Assembly: GCF_007970805.1 (NCBI RefSeq)
Contig: NZ_CP042433.1
Coordinates: forward strand, 4,340,001-4,404,000
Reading direction: 5' to 3'
Length of the DNA stretch: 64,000 bases
Source: Flavisolibacter ginsenosidimutans
GTDB lineage: Bacteria; Bacteroidota; Bacteroidia; Chitinophagales; Chitinophagaceae
A program made the position numbers and the translations under genes. Under the pieces are notes generated by a model. It was not told where the DNA came from. It did no database searches and saw only the letters and a list, made by a program, of their open reading frames with translations. Shown here piece by piece: positions 22,314 through 29,511 of this stretch. How positions within the stretch are numbered: the first letter of the stretch is position 1; each line of letters begins with the position of its first letter.

Positions 22314-22925
22314 ATGCAAAAGCAAATTACCAGCATTCCGGGTTATCGTGTATTTGAATGTCTCCTGGTGCTTCAGCCGCATGAAGAATTGCGGGCTCAA
22401 ATCACGGCAATTAAAAAAGAATTTGCGGAGAAGTACAAAGCTCCCTTGGCCTTTCACACAAAGCCACAAATTGCACTTGTCAGTTTCCTGGCCTATCAAA
22501 TGACTCAAGAACGGATCATCAACCGTATTGGTACCATTGCCATGGGAGTAACGCCATTCAAAGTTGAGTTAAGCGGCTTCGGTTCTTTTCCTTCGCATAC
22601 AATTTACGCGGCCGTTACCACCAAAGTCCCCATTCAGAATGTGGTAAAGGAGCTGAAATCGGCGACGCAGTTAATGACGTTGAAAAAGGACAACAAACCG
22701 CATTTCATCGAAGAATCGCACCTTACCATTTGCCGCAAGTTAAAACCCTGGCAATTTGAAGAAAGTTGGCTGGAGTATTCACATCATCACTTCAGCGGAC
22801 GGTTCATTGCAGATAGTTTAATTCTCCTGCGCCGTCCGGTTGGCGAAATAAAATACGAAGCCATCATGCGTTTTGAATTTCAAAACTTACCGGTAGCCAC
22901 TCGACAGGGAAGTTTATTTATGTAA
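22314..22925 (+). CDS. Diverged 2H phosphoesterase-like protein, first motif lost
   Basis: A 203-residue paralogue of the preceding gene. The second catalytic motif is kept (His136-Leu-Thr138 in ESHLTICRKLKPW), but the first His-x-Thr is Gln52-Ile-Ala54 (KPQIALVSF), so the two-histidine active site is incomplete. The fold signals are otherwise the same, including the C-terminal LILLRRPVGEIKYEAIMRFEF strand pair. It is probably catalytically dead or altered, perhaps a binding partner of the intact copy. It is 27 bp downstream and likely co-transcribed. Confidence 0.8.
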   Translation: MQKQITSIPGYRVFECLLVLQPHEELRAQITAIKKEFAEKYKAPLAFHTKPQIALVSFLAYQMTQERIINRIGTIAMGVTPFKVELSGFGSFPSHTIYAAVTTKVPIQNVVKELKSATQLMTLKKDNKPHFIEESHLTICRKLKPWQFEESWLEYSHHHFSGRFIADSLILLRRPVGEIKYEAIMRFEFQNLPVATRQGSLFM

Positions 22926-22964
22926 CCGGCTGCGTTGCTACTATGAACCCCTGTTGCAAGTTTA

Positions 22965-22982
22965 CCCTGAGCTTGTCGAGGG
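22965..22982. repeat. REP-like short hairpin CCCTGAGCTTGTCGAGGG
   Basis: This 18-mer is close to the widely distributed extragenic word CCTGAGCTTGTCGAAGG / CCTTCGACAAGCTCAGG seen between genes in many bacteria. It lies in the 111-bp gap between the second 2H gene and the radical SAM gene. One copy is seen in this window. Confidence 0.6.
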
Positions 22983-23036
22983 ATACTCTTGTGCGTCCGG
23001 TAATCCTATTCTGCAAACAAACCAAGCCAACAAATC

Positions 23037-24125
23037 ATGAAAGGAGAAAACAAAGACCAGGAGCAAAAACCCGTTGATACCTACAAGCACGGCCGTGGTG
23101 CCCAGTTCAATACGAAAAACAAATTCATCACGCAGGAAACAACAAGAGAACACATCGAAGGCATTGACGAATGGATAGACGATGAGGTGAAAACACAATA
23201 CCTTGAAGTCTTTCCCAAAACCATCGTCAACAAAGTAGAGAGCGCCGACGTGGGCATGATGTACAGCATGAATCCGTATCAAGGTTGCGAACACGGCTGC
23301 ATTTATTGCTATGCCCGCAATTCGTTTGAGTATTGGGGGTATAGCGCAGGACTTGATTTTGAAAGCAAAATTCTGATAAAGAAAAACGCACCGGAATTGT
23401 TGCGCAAGTTTTTAATGCACCCAAAATGGGATGCGACGCCCATCATGCTGAGCGGCAATACCGATTGTTATCAACCCGCCGAACAAAAGTTTCGCATCAC
23501 ACGAAAGCTGCTTGAAGTCTGCAACGAGTTCAATCAGCCCGTGGGCATTCTTACGAAGAATGCCTGGATAATTAAAGACAAGGACATCCTGGAGCAAATG
23601 GCGGCGAAGAAAATTTTATCGGCGATGGTTTCCATTACTTCGTTCGACGACAAAGTGCGGAGGGTGATGGAGCCGCGAACCGTGACAGCCAAACAGCGTT
23701 TGAAAGTGATTGAAGAATTGAGCAAGGCCGGTGTGCGCATGGGCATTATGATGGGGCCAATGATACCGGGACTGAACGAACACGAAATGCAGCGCATCAT
23801 GAAAGCCGCGAGAGACGCCGGCGCAACATTTACTGCGTACACGTTTATTCGCTTGAACGGCGCCATTAAAGATTTGTTTTACGATTGGCTGTACAAAAAC
23901 TTTCCCGATCGTGCGGACAAAGTATGGCACCTGATTGAAGCCAGTCACGACGGAAAAGTAAACGACAGCCGTTGGGGCATTCGCATGAGAGGCGAAGGAA
24001 ACATTGCGCAACTGGTGGCACAGCAATACAAAAAATACGGGAAGCTGTACGGCATGAATGCAGAAGAATGGAGCTTGGACAGAAGCAAGTTCAGAAGGCC
24101 GGGCGAGCAGGGAAGATTGTTTTAA
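23037..24125 (+). CDS. PA0069-family radical SAM protein (SPL-like)
   Basis: A [4Fe-4S] radical SAM enzyme of 362 residues. The cluster motif CEHGCIYCYARN (CxxxCxxC) is at about residue 83, preceded by SMNPYQG. The remainder is a TIM-barrel with SGNTDCYQPAE, VGILTKN, VSITSFDD and GPMIPGLNEHE, matching the PA0069/Rv2578c group, which is distantly related to spore photoproduct lyase. The substrate is unknown. The neighbours (translesion polymerase, 2H enzymes, RtcB) favour a nucleic-acid repair or modification role; this is inference. It ends 30 bp before rtcB, same strand. Confidence 0.9.
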   Translation: MKGENKDQEQKPVDTYKHGRGAQFNTKNKFITQETTREHIEGIDEWIDDEVKTQYLEVFPKTIVNKVESADVGMMYSMNPYQGCEHGCIYCYARNSFEYWGYSAGLDFESKILIKKNAPELLRKFLMHPKWDATPIMLSGNTDCYQPAEQKFRITRKLLEVCNEFNQPVGILTKNAWIIKDKDILEQMAAKKILSAMVSITSFDDKVRRVMEPRTVTAKQRLKVIEELSKAGVRMGIMMGPMIPGLNEHEMQRIMKAARDAGATFTAYTFIRLNGAIKDLFYDWLYKNFPDRADKVWHLIEASHDGKVNDSRWGIRMRGEGNIAQLVAQQYKKYGKLYGMNAEEWSLDRSKFRRPGEQGRLF

Positions 24126-24155
24126 GGATGGAAAAGTTTTTGCAGCGTTCCGCAC

Positions 24156-25622
24156 ATGCCTCGTCTTCAACTCACAGGCAAAGAACTCCGCGCCATCGGC
24201 TACCCCCAAGGTCCGGTGATTTCTCTTGCCATGAACATCATGGAAAAGAACTTCAGGCATCTTGCAAAGACAGATGCATTGGAAATATTGAGCAGCATTT
24301 TGCAAAGCCCTAACCAATACGCACACGACGGTGTGCTGAACAAAATTGCAGAAGCGTTATTGCCCAAACCAAAAGCGGGTGGTGATGAATTACCGCTTGC
24401 GGAAAAAGGCATTGACTTCAACGTGTTTGGTGCCGGAGGAATCGAGCAAGGCGCTTTGCATCAAATGTACACGGCGACAAAACTTCCTGTTGCTGTTGCC
24501 GGTGCGCTCATGCCCGATGCGCATCACGGTTATGGCTTGCCCATTGGCGGCGTGCTGGCAACGGAGAATGCTGTTATTCCTTACGGCGTGGGTGTGGACA
24601 TTGGCTGCCGCATGTGCCTTTCTATTTTTGACATTAATCCCAAAGAACTTGCCGACCGCGAACATTTTTTCACTCGTGAGTTAAACGAAGCAACGCTCTT
24701 CGGCAGCGGTTCTACCTTTCAAAAAGCCGCCGACCACGAAGTGATGTACCGAAAAGAATTTGACGAACTGGGTTTGCTCAAAGGTTTGCAGGATCGTGCG
24801 TGGAAACAACTTGGCTCTTCGGGTTCGGGTAACCACTTTGTTGAGTGGGGTATTGTGGAGATAAAAGAGAAAGACCAAGTACTCGGTGTTGAAGCCGGCA
24901 CTTACGTTGGCTTACTTTCACATTCCGGTTCGCGGGCCTTGGGTGCAAACGTTGCAAACCATTACACGAAAGTGGCTAAAGAAAAACGCCGCTTGCCTGG
25001 TGATGCCGTAAACCTTGCATGGCTTTCGCTGGACGAACAAGAAGGCGTTGAATACTGGATGGCGATGAATCTTGCCGGTGATTACGCTTCGGCTTGTCAC
25101 CACGTGATTCACGAGAAGATTGCCAAACAACTTGGCCGCAAGCCGCTGAAGATGGTGGAGAACCATCACAATTTTGCGTGGAAGGAAAACCGGGAAGGCA
25201 AAGAAGTTATCGTGCATCGTAAAGGCGCAACTCCCGCAGGAAAAGATGTGCTGGGCATCATTCCCGGTTCAATGGCCGCGCCGGGCTTTGTTGTGAAAGG
25301 AAAAGGGGAGATGTCATCTGTAAATTCCGCTTCGCACGGCGCCGGAAGAAAGATGAGCCGTACGGCCGCATTAAAAACCGTCACGCACAAAGAACTGAAC
25401 GAAGTATTGGCAAAGCAGGGTGTAAAACTTTTAGGCGGTGGTTTGGATGAAGCGCCGTTTGCTTACAAAGACATTCACGAAGTAATGAAAGCGCAAAGTT
25501 CGTTGGTAGAAACGGTTGGGGTCTTCTTTCCAAAAATTGTAAAAATGGACGGTGCGCAACCGAAGCGGTGGAAGAAAAAGAACCGTGATGAAAACAGCCG
25601 TGATTTGTTAATGGGCGAATAG
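24156..25622 (+). CDS. rtcB: RNA-splicing ligase RtcB
   Basis: Joins RNA 2',3'-cyclic phosphate or 3'-phosphate ends to 5'-OH ends, using GTP and Mn2+. The 488-residue protein shows the metal and guanylylation residues: VDIGCRM with the metal Cys near residue 150, SGSGNHFVEW, SHSGSRALG, ENHHNFAW, HRKGATPA and SASHGAGRKMSR containing the His that carries GMP. The length is near the ~480 norm of the longer bacterial RtcB branch. It has no archease partner in the window. It closes the run 2H, 2H, radical SAM, RtcB, in which the 2H enzyme acts on the same cyclic phosphate ends that RtcB uses. Confidence 0.96.
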   Translation: MPRLQLTGKELRAIGYPQGPVISLAMNIMEKNFRHLAKTDALEILSSILQSPNQYAHDGVLNKIAEALLPKPKAGGDELPLAEKGIDFNVFGAGGIEQGALHQMYTATKLPVAVAGALMPDAHHGYGLPIGGVLATENAVIPYGVGVDIGCRMCLSIFDINPKELADREHFFTRELNEATLFGSGSTFQKAADHEVMYRKEFDELGLLKGLQDRAWKQLGSSGSGNHFVEWGIVEIKEKDQVLGVEAGTYVGLLSHSGSRALGANVANHYTKVAKEKRRLPGDAVNLAWLSLDEQEGVEYWMAMNLAGDYASACHHVIHEKIAKQLGRKPLKMVENHHNFAWKENREGKEVIVHRKGATPAGKDVLGIIPGSMAAPGFVVKGKGEMSSVNSASHGAGRKMSRTAALKTVTHKELNEVLAKQGVKLLGGGLDEAPFAYKDIHEVMKAQSSLVETVGVFFPKIVKMDGAQPKRWKKKNRDENSRDLLMGE

Positions 25623-25832
25623 TTGATAAATTCTTTCAAACAAGAATTAAACAAGATGCTTTTGCAAAAGACCTTGTTTTTAAGCGCCGTAAATTTTGTC
25701 CTGACAATTCCACACATAAGCTCTCTTAACGCTGGAAAATTTACTTCACCGCTGTCTTCTTTTCAGCTTCAGCAAATAACCCGTGCCTGCTGCAAAGCCT
25801 TGACAGGCCTTATTTCTACGCTTTTGTTAGAA

Positions 25833-25868
25833 GCCTGTTAACCTTCGCTCGTAGTTTTCTTAACAGGC
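25833..25868. repeat. Inverted repeat GCCTGTTAA before the DUF4136 gene
   Basis: GCCTGTTAA (25833-25841) and TTAACAGGC (25860-25868) are perfect 9-bp arms with an 18-nt loop. They lie 40 bp before the ATG at 25909, in a 286-bp stretch that otherwise holds nothing recognisable. It may act as an operator or leader hairpin. Confidence 0.45.
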
Positions 25869-25908
25869 ATTGACTTTGCACTCCCTTTTACCAAAATCAA
25901 AGATTAAT

Positions 25909-26550
25909 ATGAAGAACACCATTGGGGCTGTACTGCTTGCCGCGGCCAGCTTTGTAGCATTGAGCAGTTGCACCAAAGACCCCTTGAAAGACATGACCGA
26001 AGACGAAAGCCGCATCTACATCACCAACCACGACTCGACAGCTAATTTTAATTCTTACAAAACTTACAGCATCGTTGATTCCGTTTCGCTTATTGACAAC
26101 AATCGCTTTGCGGGCAAAGAAGCAACATCGTGGGACGTAGCCGTAATTGCCGCAGTGCAAAACGCCTTAAACGCACGAGGCTTTGTAAAAGTAGATCGGA
26201 CACAAAGCCCCAACCTTGGCATTAACATAAGCCGCATTTACAGCACCACAACGAGTGTTGTTGATCTCTATGATTATTGGGGTGGTTATGGTGGTTATTA
26301 CGATCCGTATTACTGGGGTTACAGCGGATATGGTTACTATTTCCCGTCAACTTACGGTGTTTACCAAAGCACAGAAGGCGCCTTGTCCATTGACGTACTT
26401 GATTTGAAAGACGCCTCTTCATCAGGCAACACCATCAAAGGTGTGTGGAACGGCCTCGTACGTGGCGCAGGCATCTTCCGCAGCAGCAACGTGCAAAGTC
26501 AGGTGCAGGCCTTGTTCGATCAGTCGCCCTATTTAAAAACTTCACGCTAA
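25909..26550 (+). CDS. DUF4136-type lipoprotein
   Basis: A 213-residue lipoprotein. The start at 25909 is fixed by the signal peptide MKNTIGAVLLAAASFVALSS and lipobox Cys22. The mature protein has the DUF4136 pattern: NFNSYKTYSIVD near the start, then ALNARGFVKVDRTQSPNLGINIS, a Gly/Tyr-rich stretch (YDYWGGYGGYYDPYYWG), then LSIDVLDLKDAS and KGVWNGLVRGAG. Function unknown, probably outer-membrane attached. A beta-barrel gene begins 12 bp downstream and is likely co-transcribed. Confidence 0.87.
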   Translation: MKNTIGAVLLAAASFVALSSCTKDPLKDMTEDESRIYITNHDSTANFNSYKTYSIVDSVSLIDNNRFAGKEATSWDVAVIAAVQNALNARGFVKVDRTQSPNLGINISRIYSTTTSVVDLYDYWGGYGGYYDPYYWGYSGYGYYFPSTYGVYQSTEGALSIDVLDLKDASSSGNTIKGVWNGLVRGAGIFRSSNVQSQVQALFDQSPYLKTSR

Positions 26551-26562
26551 ACGATATTAAAG

Positions 26563-27183
26563 ATGAAAAAGAGCAAAATAATTTTTCTTTCCGTTTTAGG
26601 GCTTTTTGCGACCTCGTTAGTGCAGGCGCAAAAAGGCGAAACAAAACTTGATATAAGCTACAACGTAGCAGTGCCGGCAGGAAGTTTTAAAAGCCTTGTT
26701 CCGTCTACGTCTTACCGCGGTTTTCAAGGCAGTGTTTTGTACGGTGTATCCGATAAATTGTCTGTAGGTTTTGGAACGGGCTTCCAGGATTTTTACCAAA
26801 AGAACAGCCGCCAGACTTACAAATTTTCCGATGGCAGCGATGTGTCGGCTGTGCTTACTTATTCCATTCAAACCATTCCGGTTTTAGCGCAAGCCAAATA
26901 CAGCTTTACGCCAGGCGCAGCTGTACAACCCTATGCGGCACTTGGGGTGGGCGGAAATGTCATTGCTTATAACCAGCTTTTGGGTGAGTTTGGCGGACAG
27001 CAAACCAAGTTCAGTTTCGCGGCCCGTCCCGAAGCCGGTCTTTTTGTTCCGTTTAAAAAAGGCGGCGAAAGCGGATTCACTCTTGGAGCCTCTTACAACG
27101 TAATGCCTTTTAATCAGGACGATTTTAAAAATCTAAATAACCTTGGTGTTCACGCGGGCATCAGCGTTCCGCTGCGCAAATAA
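26563..27183 (+). CDS. Outer-membrane beta-barrel protein (OmpA-barrel-like)
   Basis: A 206-residue protein with a signal peptide cut after QA (LVQAQKGE) and alternating amphipathic strands, ending in a C-terminal strand with a basic tail (GISVPLRK). Motifs such as LSVGFGTGFQDFY, PYAALGVGGNVI and FTLGASYNVMPF are typical of small 8-strand 'outer membrane beta-barrel' proteins of Bacteroidota. No enzymatic residues. It follows the DUF4136 lipoprotein by 12 bp, so the pair probably forms an envelope operon, closed by the terminator at 27210. Confidence 0.83.
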   Translation: MKKSKIIFLSVLGLFATSLVQAQKGETKLDISYNVAVPAGSFKSLVPSTSYRGFQGSVLYGVSDKLSVGFGTGFQDFYQKNSRQTYKFSDGSDVSAVLTYSIQTIPVLAQAKYSFTPGAAVQPYAALGVGGNVIAYNQLLGEFGGQQTKFSFAARPEAGLFVPFKKGGESGFTLGASYNVMPFNQDDFKNLNNLGVHAGISVPLRK

Positions 27184-27209
27184 GCAAAGCATTGTCTCTT
27201 ACAAAATTC

Positions 27210-27237
27210 GCCGGCTCGCAAGAGCCGGCAATTTTTT
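27210..27237 (+). terminator. Terminator after the beta-barrel gene
   Basis: GCCGGCTC (27210-27217), loop GCAA (a stable tetraloop), GAGCCGGC (27222-27229), then AATTTTTT. It lies 26 bp past the stop. Confidence 0.9.
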
Positions 27238-27318
27238 ATAGGCCATCGTTAGTGCTACTATTAAGCTTCGCTTGCGTCGCGGGCTTGTATGTTCGCGAAG
27301 GTTATTCAACTTTTTAAA

Positions 27319-27394
27319 CCACAGAGAAAGGTAAACGTGAATCCACGCAAAGAAAATCACCCTGCGCAAGATCCGCTTCTCCTGTTCTCTGCGG
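27319..27394. repeat. Inverted repeat CCACAGAGAA / TTCTCTGCGG
   Basis: CCACAGAGAA (27319-27328) pairs at 9 of 10 with TTCTCTGCGG (27385-27394). The interior is weakly self-similar. It resembles the ACAGAG-type arms at 37654-37691. Confidence 0.5.
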
Positions 27395-27419
27395 CAAAAA
27401 TTGCAGCGATATTTACCGC

Positions 27420-27632
27420 GTGAAACTGAAAGGCATTCTTATCACGCTTCTTATATTTCTCTCCCTCATCCCGGCCGTGTATATCAATCGTTGGCTGCAA
27501 GGGATAATTCAGCCAAGAAAATCATTTGGACAGTTTCTTTTGTACATGCTGCTTTGCTTTGCCTTGGTCTTCGTTTATACCTTTCTGGTAACGTTTGTTA
27601 TTTTGAAACTCCTGCCGCCACCACACAGATAA
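27420..27632 (+). CDS. Small two-helix membrane protein
   Basis: A 70-residue open frame starting at GTG 27420 with two strong hydrophobic helices: residues ~5-22 (GILITLLIFLSLIPAVYI) and ~40-63 (LLYMLLCFALVFVYTFLVTFVILKLL), joined by a basic loop (WLQGIIQPRKSFG) and ended by PPPHR. The regular hydrophobic pattern and its position 40 bp before fabI support a real gene. No family recognised. The GTG start and small size make the call less certain. Confidence 0.6.
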   Translation: MKLKGILITLLIFLSLIPAVYINRWLQGIIQPRKSFGQFLLYMLLCFALVFVYTFLVTFVILKLLPPPHR

Positions 27633-27672
27633 GCCTTATTTTTACCGCCATAACCTTCAATCAATTTTGCTT

Positions 27673-28494
27673 ATGTCAAATAACCTTTTAGCCGGGAAAA
27701 AAGGCATCATTTTCGGTGCACTTGATGAAAAATCCATTGCCTGGAAAACGGCGCTGGCCTGCCACGCACAAGGCGCACAACTGGTTCTTACCAACGCTCC
27801 CGTTGCACTGCGCATGGGTGAAATAAACAAACTGGCCGAAGCCGTTCAAGCACCCGTTATCGGTGCCGATGTAACCAACATGGACGACCTGAAAAAACTC
27901 TTTGAGGAATCGCAAAAGCAGTTTAACGGCGGTGTTGATTTTGTGCTTCATTCCATCGGCATGAGCCTGAATGTGCGCAAAGGCAAGCATTATACCGAGC
28001 TGGATTACGAGTGGAACAAAAAGACGCTCGACATATCGGCCATGAGCCTGCACCGTGTACTGCGTACGGCTTGGGAAATGGACGCGATTAATGAATGGGG
28101 CAGCGTAGTTGCACTCACTTACATCGCCGCTCAACGTGTCTTTCCAGATTACAACGAAATGGCCGATGCCAAAGCTTTGCTCGAAAGCGTGGCCCGCAGC
28201 TTCGGTTATCAGTACGGTGTAAAAAAGAAAGTGCGCATCAACACGATTTCACAGTCGCCCACCCGCACCACGGCCGGAAGCGGTGTAAAAGGCTTTGATG
28301 CTTTTATTGATTACGCAGAAAAAATGAGTCCTCTCGGTAATGCACCTGCAGAAGCTTGTGCGGATTATTGCGTATCGCTTTTCTCTGATTTAACACGATA
28401 CGTAACAATGCAAAACCTCTTTCATGACGGTGGTTTCAGTTTGACCGGCGTTAGCGAAGCCGTCATTAATTCCATTATGCCGCCGTCTGAATAA
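27673..28494 (+). CDS. fabI: Enoyl-[acyl-carrier-protein] reductase (NADH)
   Basis: Catalyses the last reduction in each cycle of fatty-acid elongation. The 273-residue SDR-type protein shows the FabI features: GKKGIIFGALDEKSIAWKTA for the cofactor loop, LHSIGMSL, and the catalytic Tyr-x6-Lys (DYNEMADAKALLE). The substrate-flap region SGVKGFDAFIDYAEKMSPLG follows. ATG 27673 is preferred to the in-frame TTG 27667. Length matches FabI (~260-275). It is the target of triclosan-type inhibitors in other bacteria. Confidence 0.96.
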   Translation: MSNNLLAGKKGIIFGALDEKSIAWKTALACHAQGAQLVLTNAPVALRMGEINKLAEAVQAPVIGADVTNMDDLKKLFEESQKQFNGGVDFVLHSIGMSLNVRKGKHYTELDYEWNKKTLDISAMSLHRVLRTAWEMDAINEWGSVVALTYIAAQRVFPDYNEMADAKALLESVARSFGYQYGVKKKVRINTISQSPTRTTAGSGVKGFDAFIDYAEKMSPLGNAPAEACADYCVSLFSDLTRYVTMQNLFHDGGFSLTGVSEAVINSIMPPSE

Positions 28495-28511
28495 GGATTC
28501 CTGCTTTCTAT

Positions 28512-28547
28512 AAAAAAATATCCCGCTCAACGGCGGGATATTTTTTT
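28512..28547 (+). terminator. Terminator after fabI
   Basis: A7-TATCCCGC (28512-28526) and GCGGGATA-T7 (28533-28547) with a 6-nt loop, 17 bp after the fabI stop. It would work in both directions. Confidence 0.93.
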
Positions 28548-28584
28548 ACTGGTTTTTCTGTTCTCCCTTCGGGAGCAATTGGGC

Positions 28585-28639
28585 GTCATTTCTTATCAGC
28601 CGGTCACGGCAAGCAGTGTGATTGGAGATAAGAAATGAC
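28585..28639. repeat. Perfect 13-bp inverted repeat downstream of the ECF sigma gene
   Basis: GTCATTTCTTATC (28585-28597) and GATAAGAAATGAC (28627-28639), 29-nt loop. It ends 43 bp from the sigma-factor stop. No T run on either strand; its role is unclear (RNA 3' structure or binding site). Confidence 0.6.
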
Positions 28640-28682
28640 AAGATGTTGGAAATGGAATTTCATTTCTTTACAAAGAAACGTG

Positions 28683-29264
28683 TTAAAGCGAAATTTGTTT
28701 TGCCACCATCATCTTGCGTAAGTTAATTAATCCATAACGCATACGGCCCAGTGCGGTATTGATGCTGCAATTGGTGATGTGCGCAATTTCTTTAAAGCTC
28801 ATATCGGCATAATGACGGAGGATAATGACCTCGCGTTGATCTTCGGGCAATTGGTCCAGCATGTCGCGGACGCGGTTGTGACTTTGCTTTTTTATCATCT
28901 TGTCCTCGGCGCTTTCCTCGGTAAAATTCAGCACCTCGAAGATGTCCTGATCATCGCTGTTTTTGATCGTCGGCGTTCTTTTAACTTTTCGGAAATAATC
29001 TACGCAAAGGTTGTGGGCAATGCGCATCGCCCAAGGCAAAAACTTGCCTTCCTCGGTGTAGCGCCCGCTTTTGATGGTATCAATAATGCGGATAAAAACA
29101 TCCTGAAAGATGTCTTCGGCAAGGTACTTGTCCTTTACTAAAAAGAAAATGGACGTGTACAATTTTTCCTTGTGACGCAATACCAGCGTTTCAAATGCGT
29201 TTACATTACCGGCATTAAATGAGTTGATCAACTCATGGTCGGACAGTTTGGATAACAGGTTCAT
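28683..29264 (-). CDS. ECF (group 4) RNA polymerase sigma factor
   Basis: A 193-residue sigma factor that redirects RNA polymerase. Region 2 (residues ~20-95) contains the FQDVFIRIIDTI helix and LPWAMRIAHNLCVDYFRK for -10 binding and melting. Region 4 (~130-185) contains LPEDQREVIILRHYADMSFKEIA and the recognition helix NCSINTALGRMRYGLINLRK. No anti-sigma gene (FecR-like or ZAS) adjoins it, so it is controlled by expression or by an unlinked factor. It is divergent from uvrA across a 247-bp gap that also carries the uvrA promoter. Confidence 0.93.
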   Translation of the reverse strand: MNLLSKLSDHELINSFNAGNVNAFETLVLRHKEKLYTSIFFLVKDKYLAEDIFQDVFIRIIDTIKSGRYTEEGKFLPWAMRIAHNLCVDYFRKVKRTPTIKNSDDQDIFEVLNFTEESAEDKMIKKQSHNRVRDMLDQLPEDQREVIILRHYADMSFKEIAHITNCSINTALGRMRYGLINLRKMMVAKQISL

Positions 29265-29495
29265 AAACTCCCGCGTTTAAGGGTTTGAGGATTTGGTGCA
29301 AAAACGATGTAAATGAAAAATCTGCGTAGAAGTTTATGCGATAGGCGTGTTGCGTTTAAGAAGTTTTCGGTGCATTGGATTTGTTGACCTAAAAATAGGT
29401 GTCTTTTCCTATTCGCCAAATATTTTGTTGGCGAGCGCTGCTTTTCCGCCGTCAAAAAACTGTTAACGTTCGGCTGCTCTTGCTAAATACCTTAG

Positions 29496-29503
29496 TACAT
29501 TTG
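29496..29503 (+). promoter_or_regulatory. -7 element TACATTTG, almost leaderless, for uvrA
   Basis: Perfect TAnnTTTG with only 8 bp to the uvrA ATG at 29512. The transcript would start within a few bases of the start codon. The expected -33 element is not clear: a TTG at 29480-29482 is only 13 bp away. Confidence 0.65.
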
Positions 29504-29511
29504 TTTCCCGC

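Noticed and set aside
23616..24326. 236-codon antisense frame across the radical SAM and rtcB junction
   Set aside because: It overlaps two well-supported genes on the opposite strand and shows no family motif.
25623..25841. 72-codon TTG-start frame after rtcB
   Set aside because: It starts on a non-standard codon, is uneven in composition and ends at the inverted repeat; no evidence of a gene.
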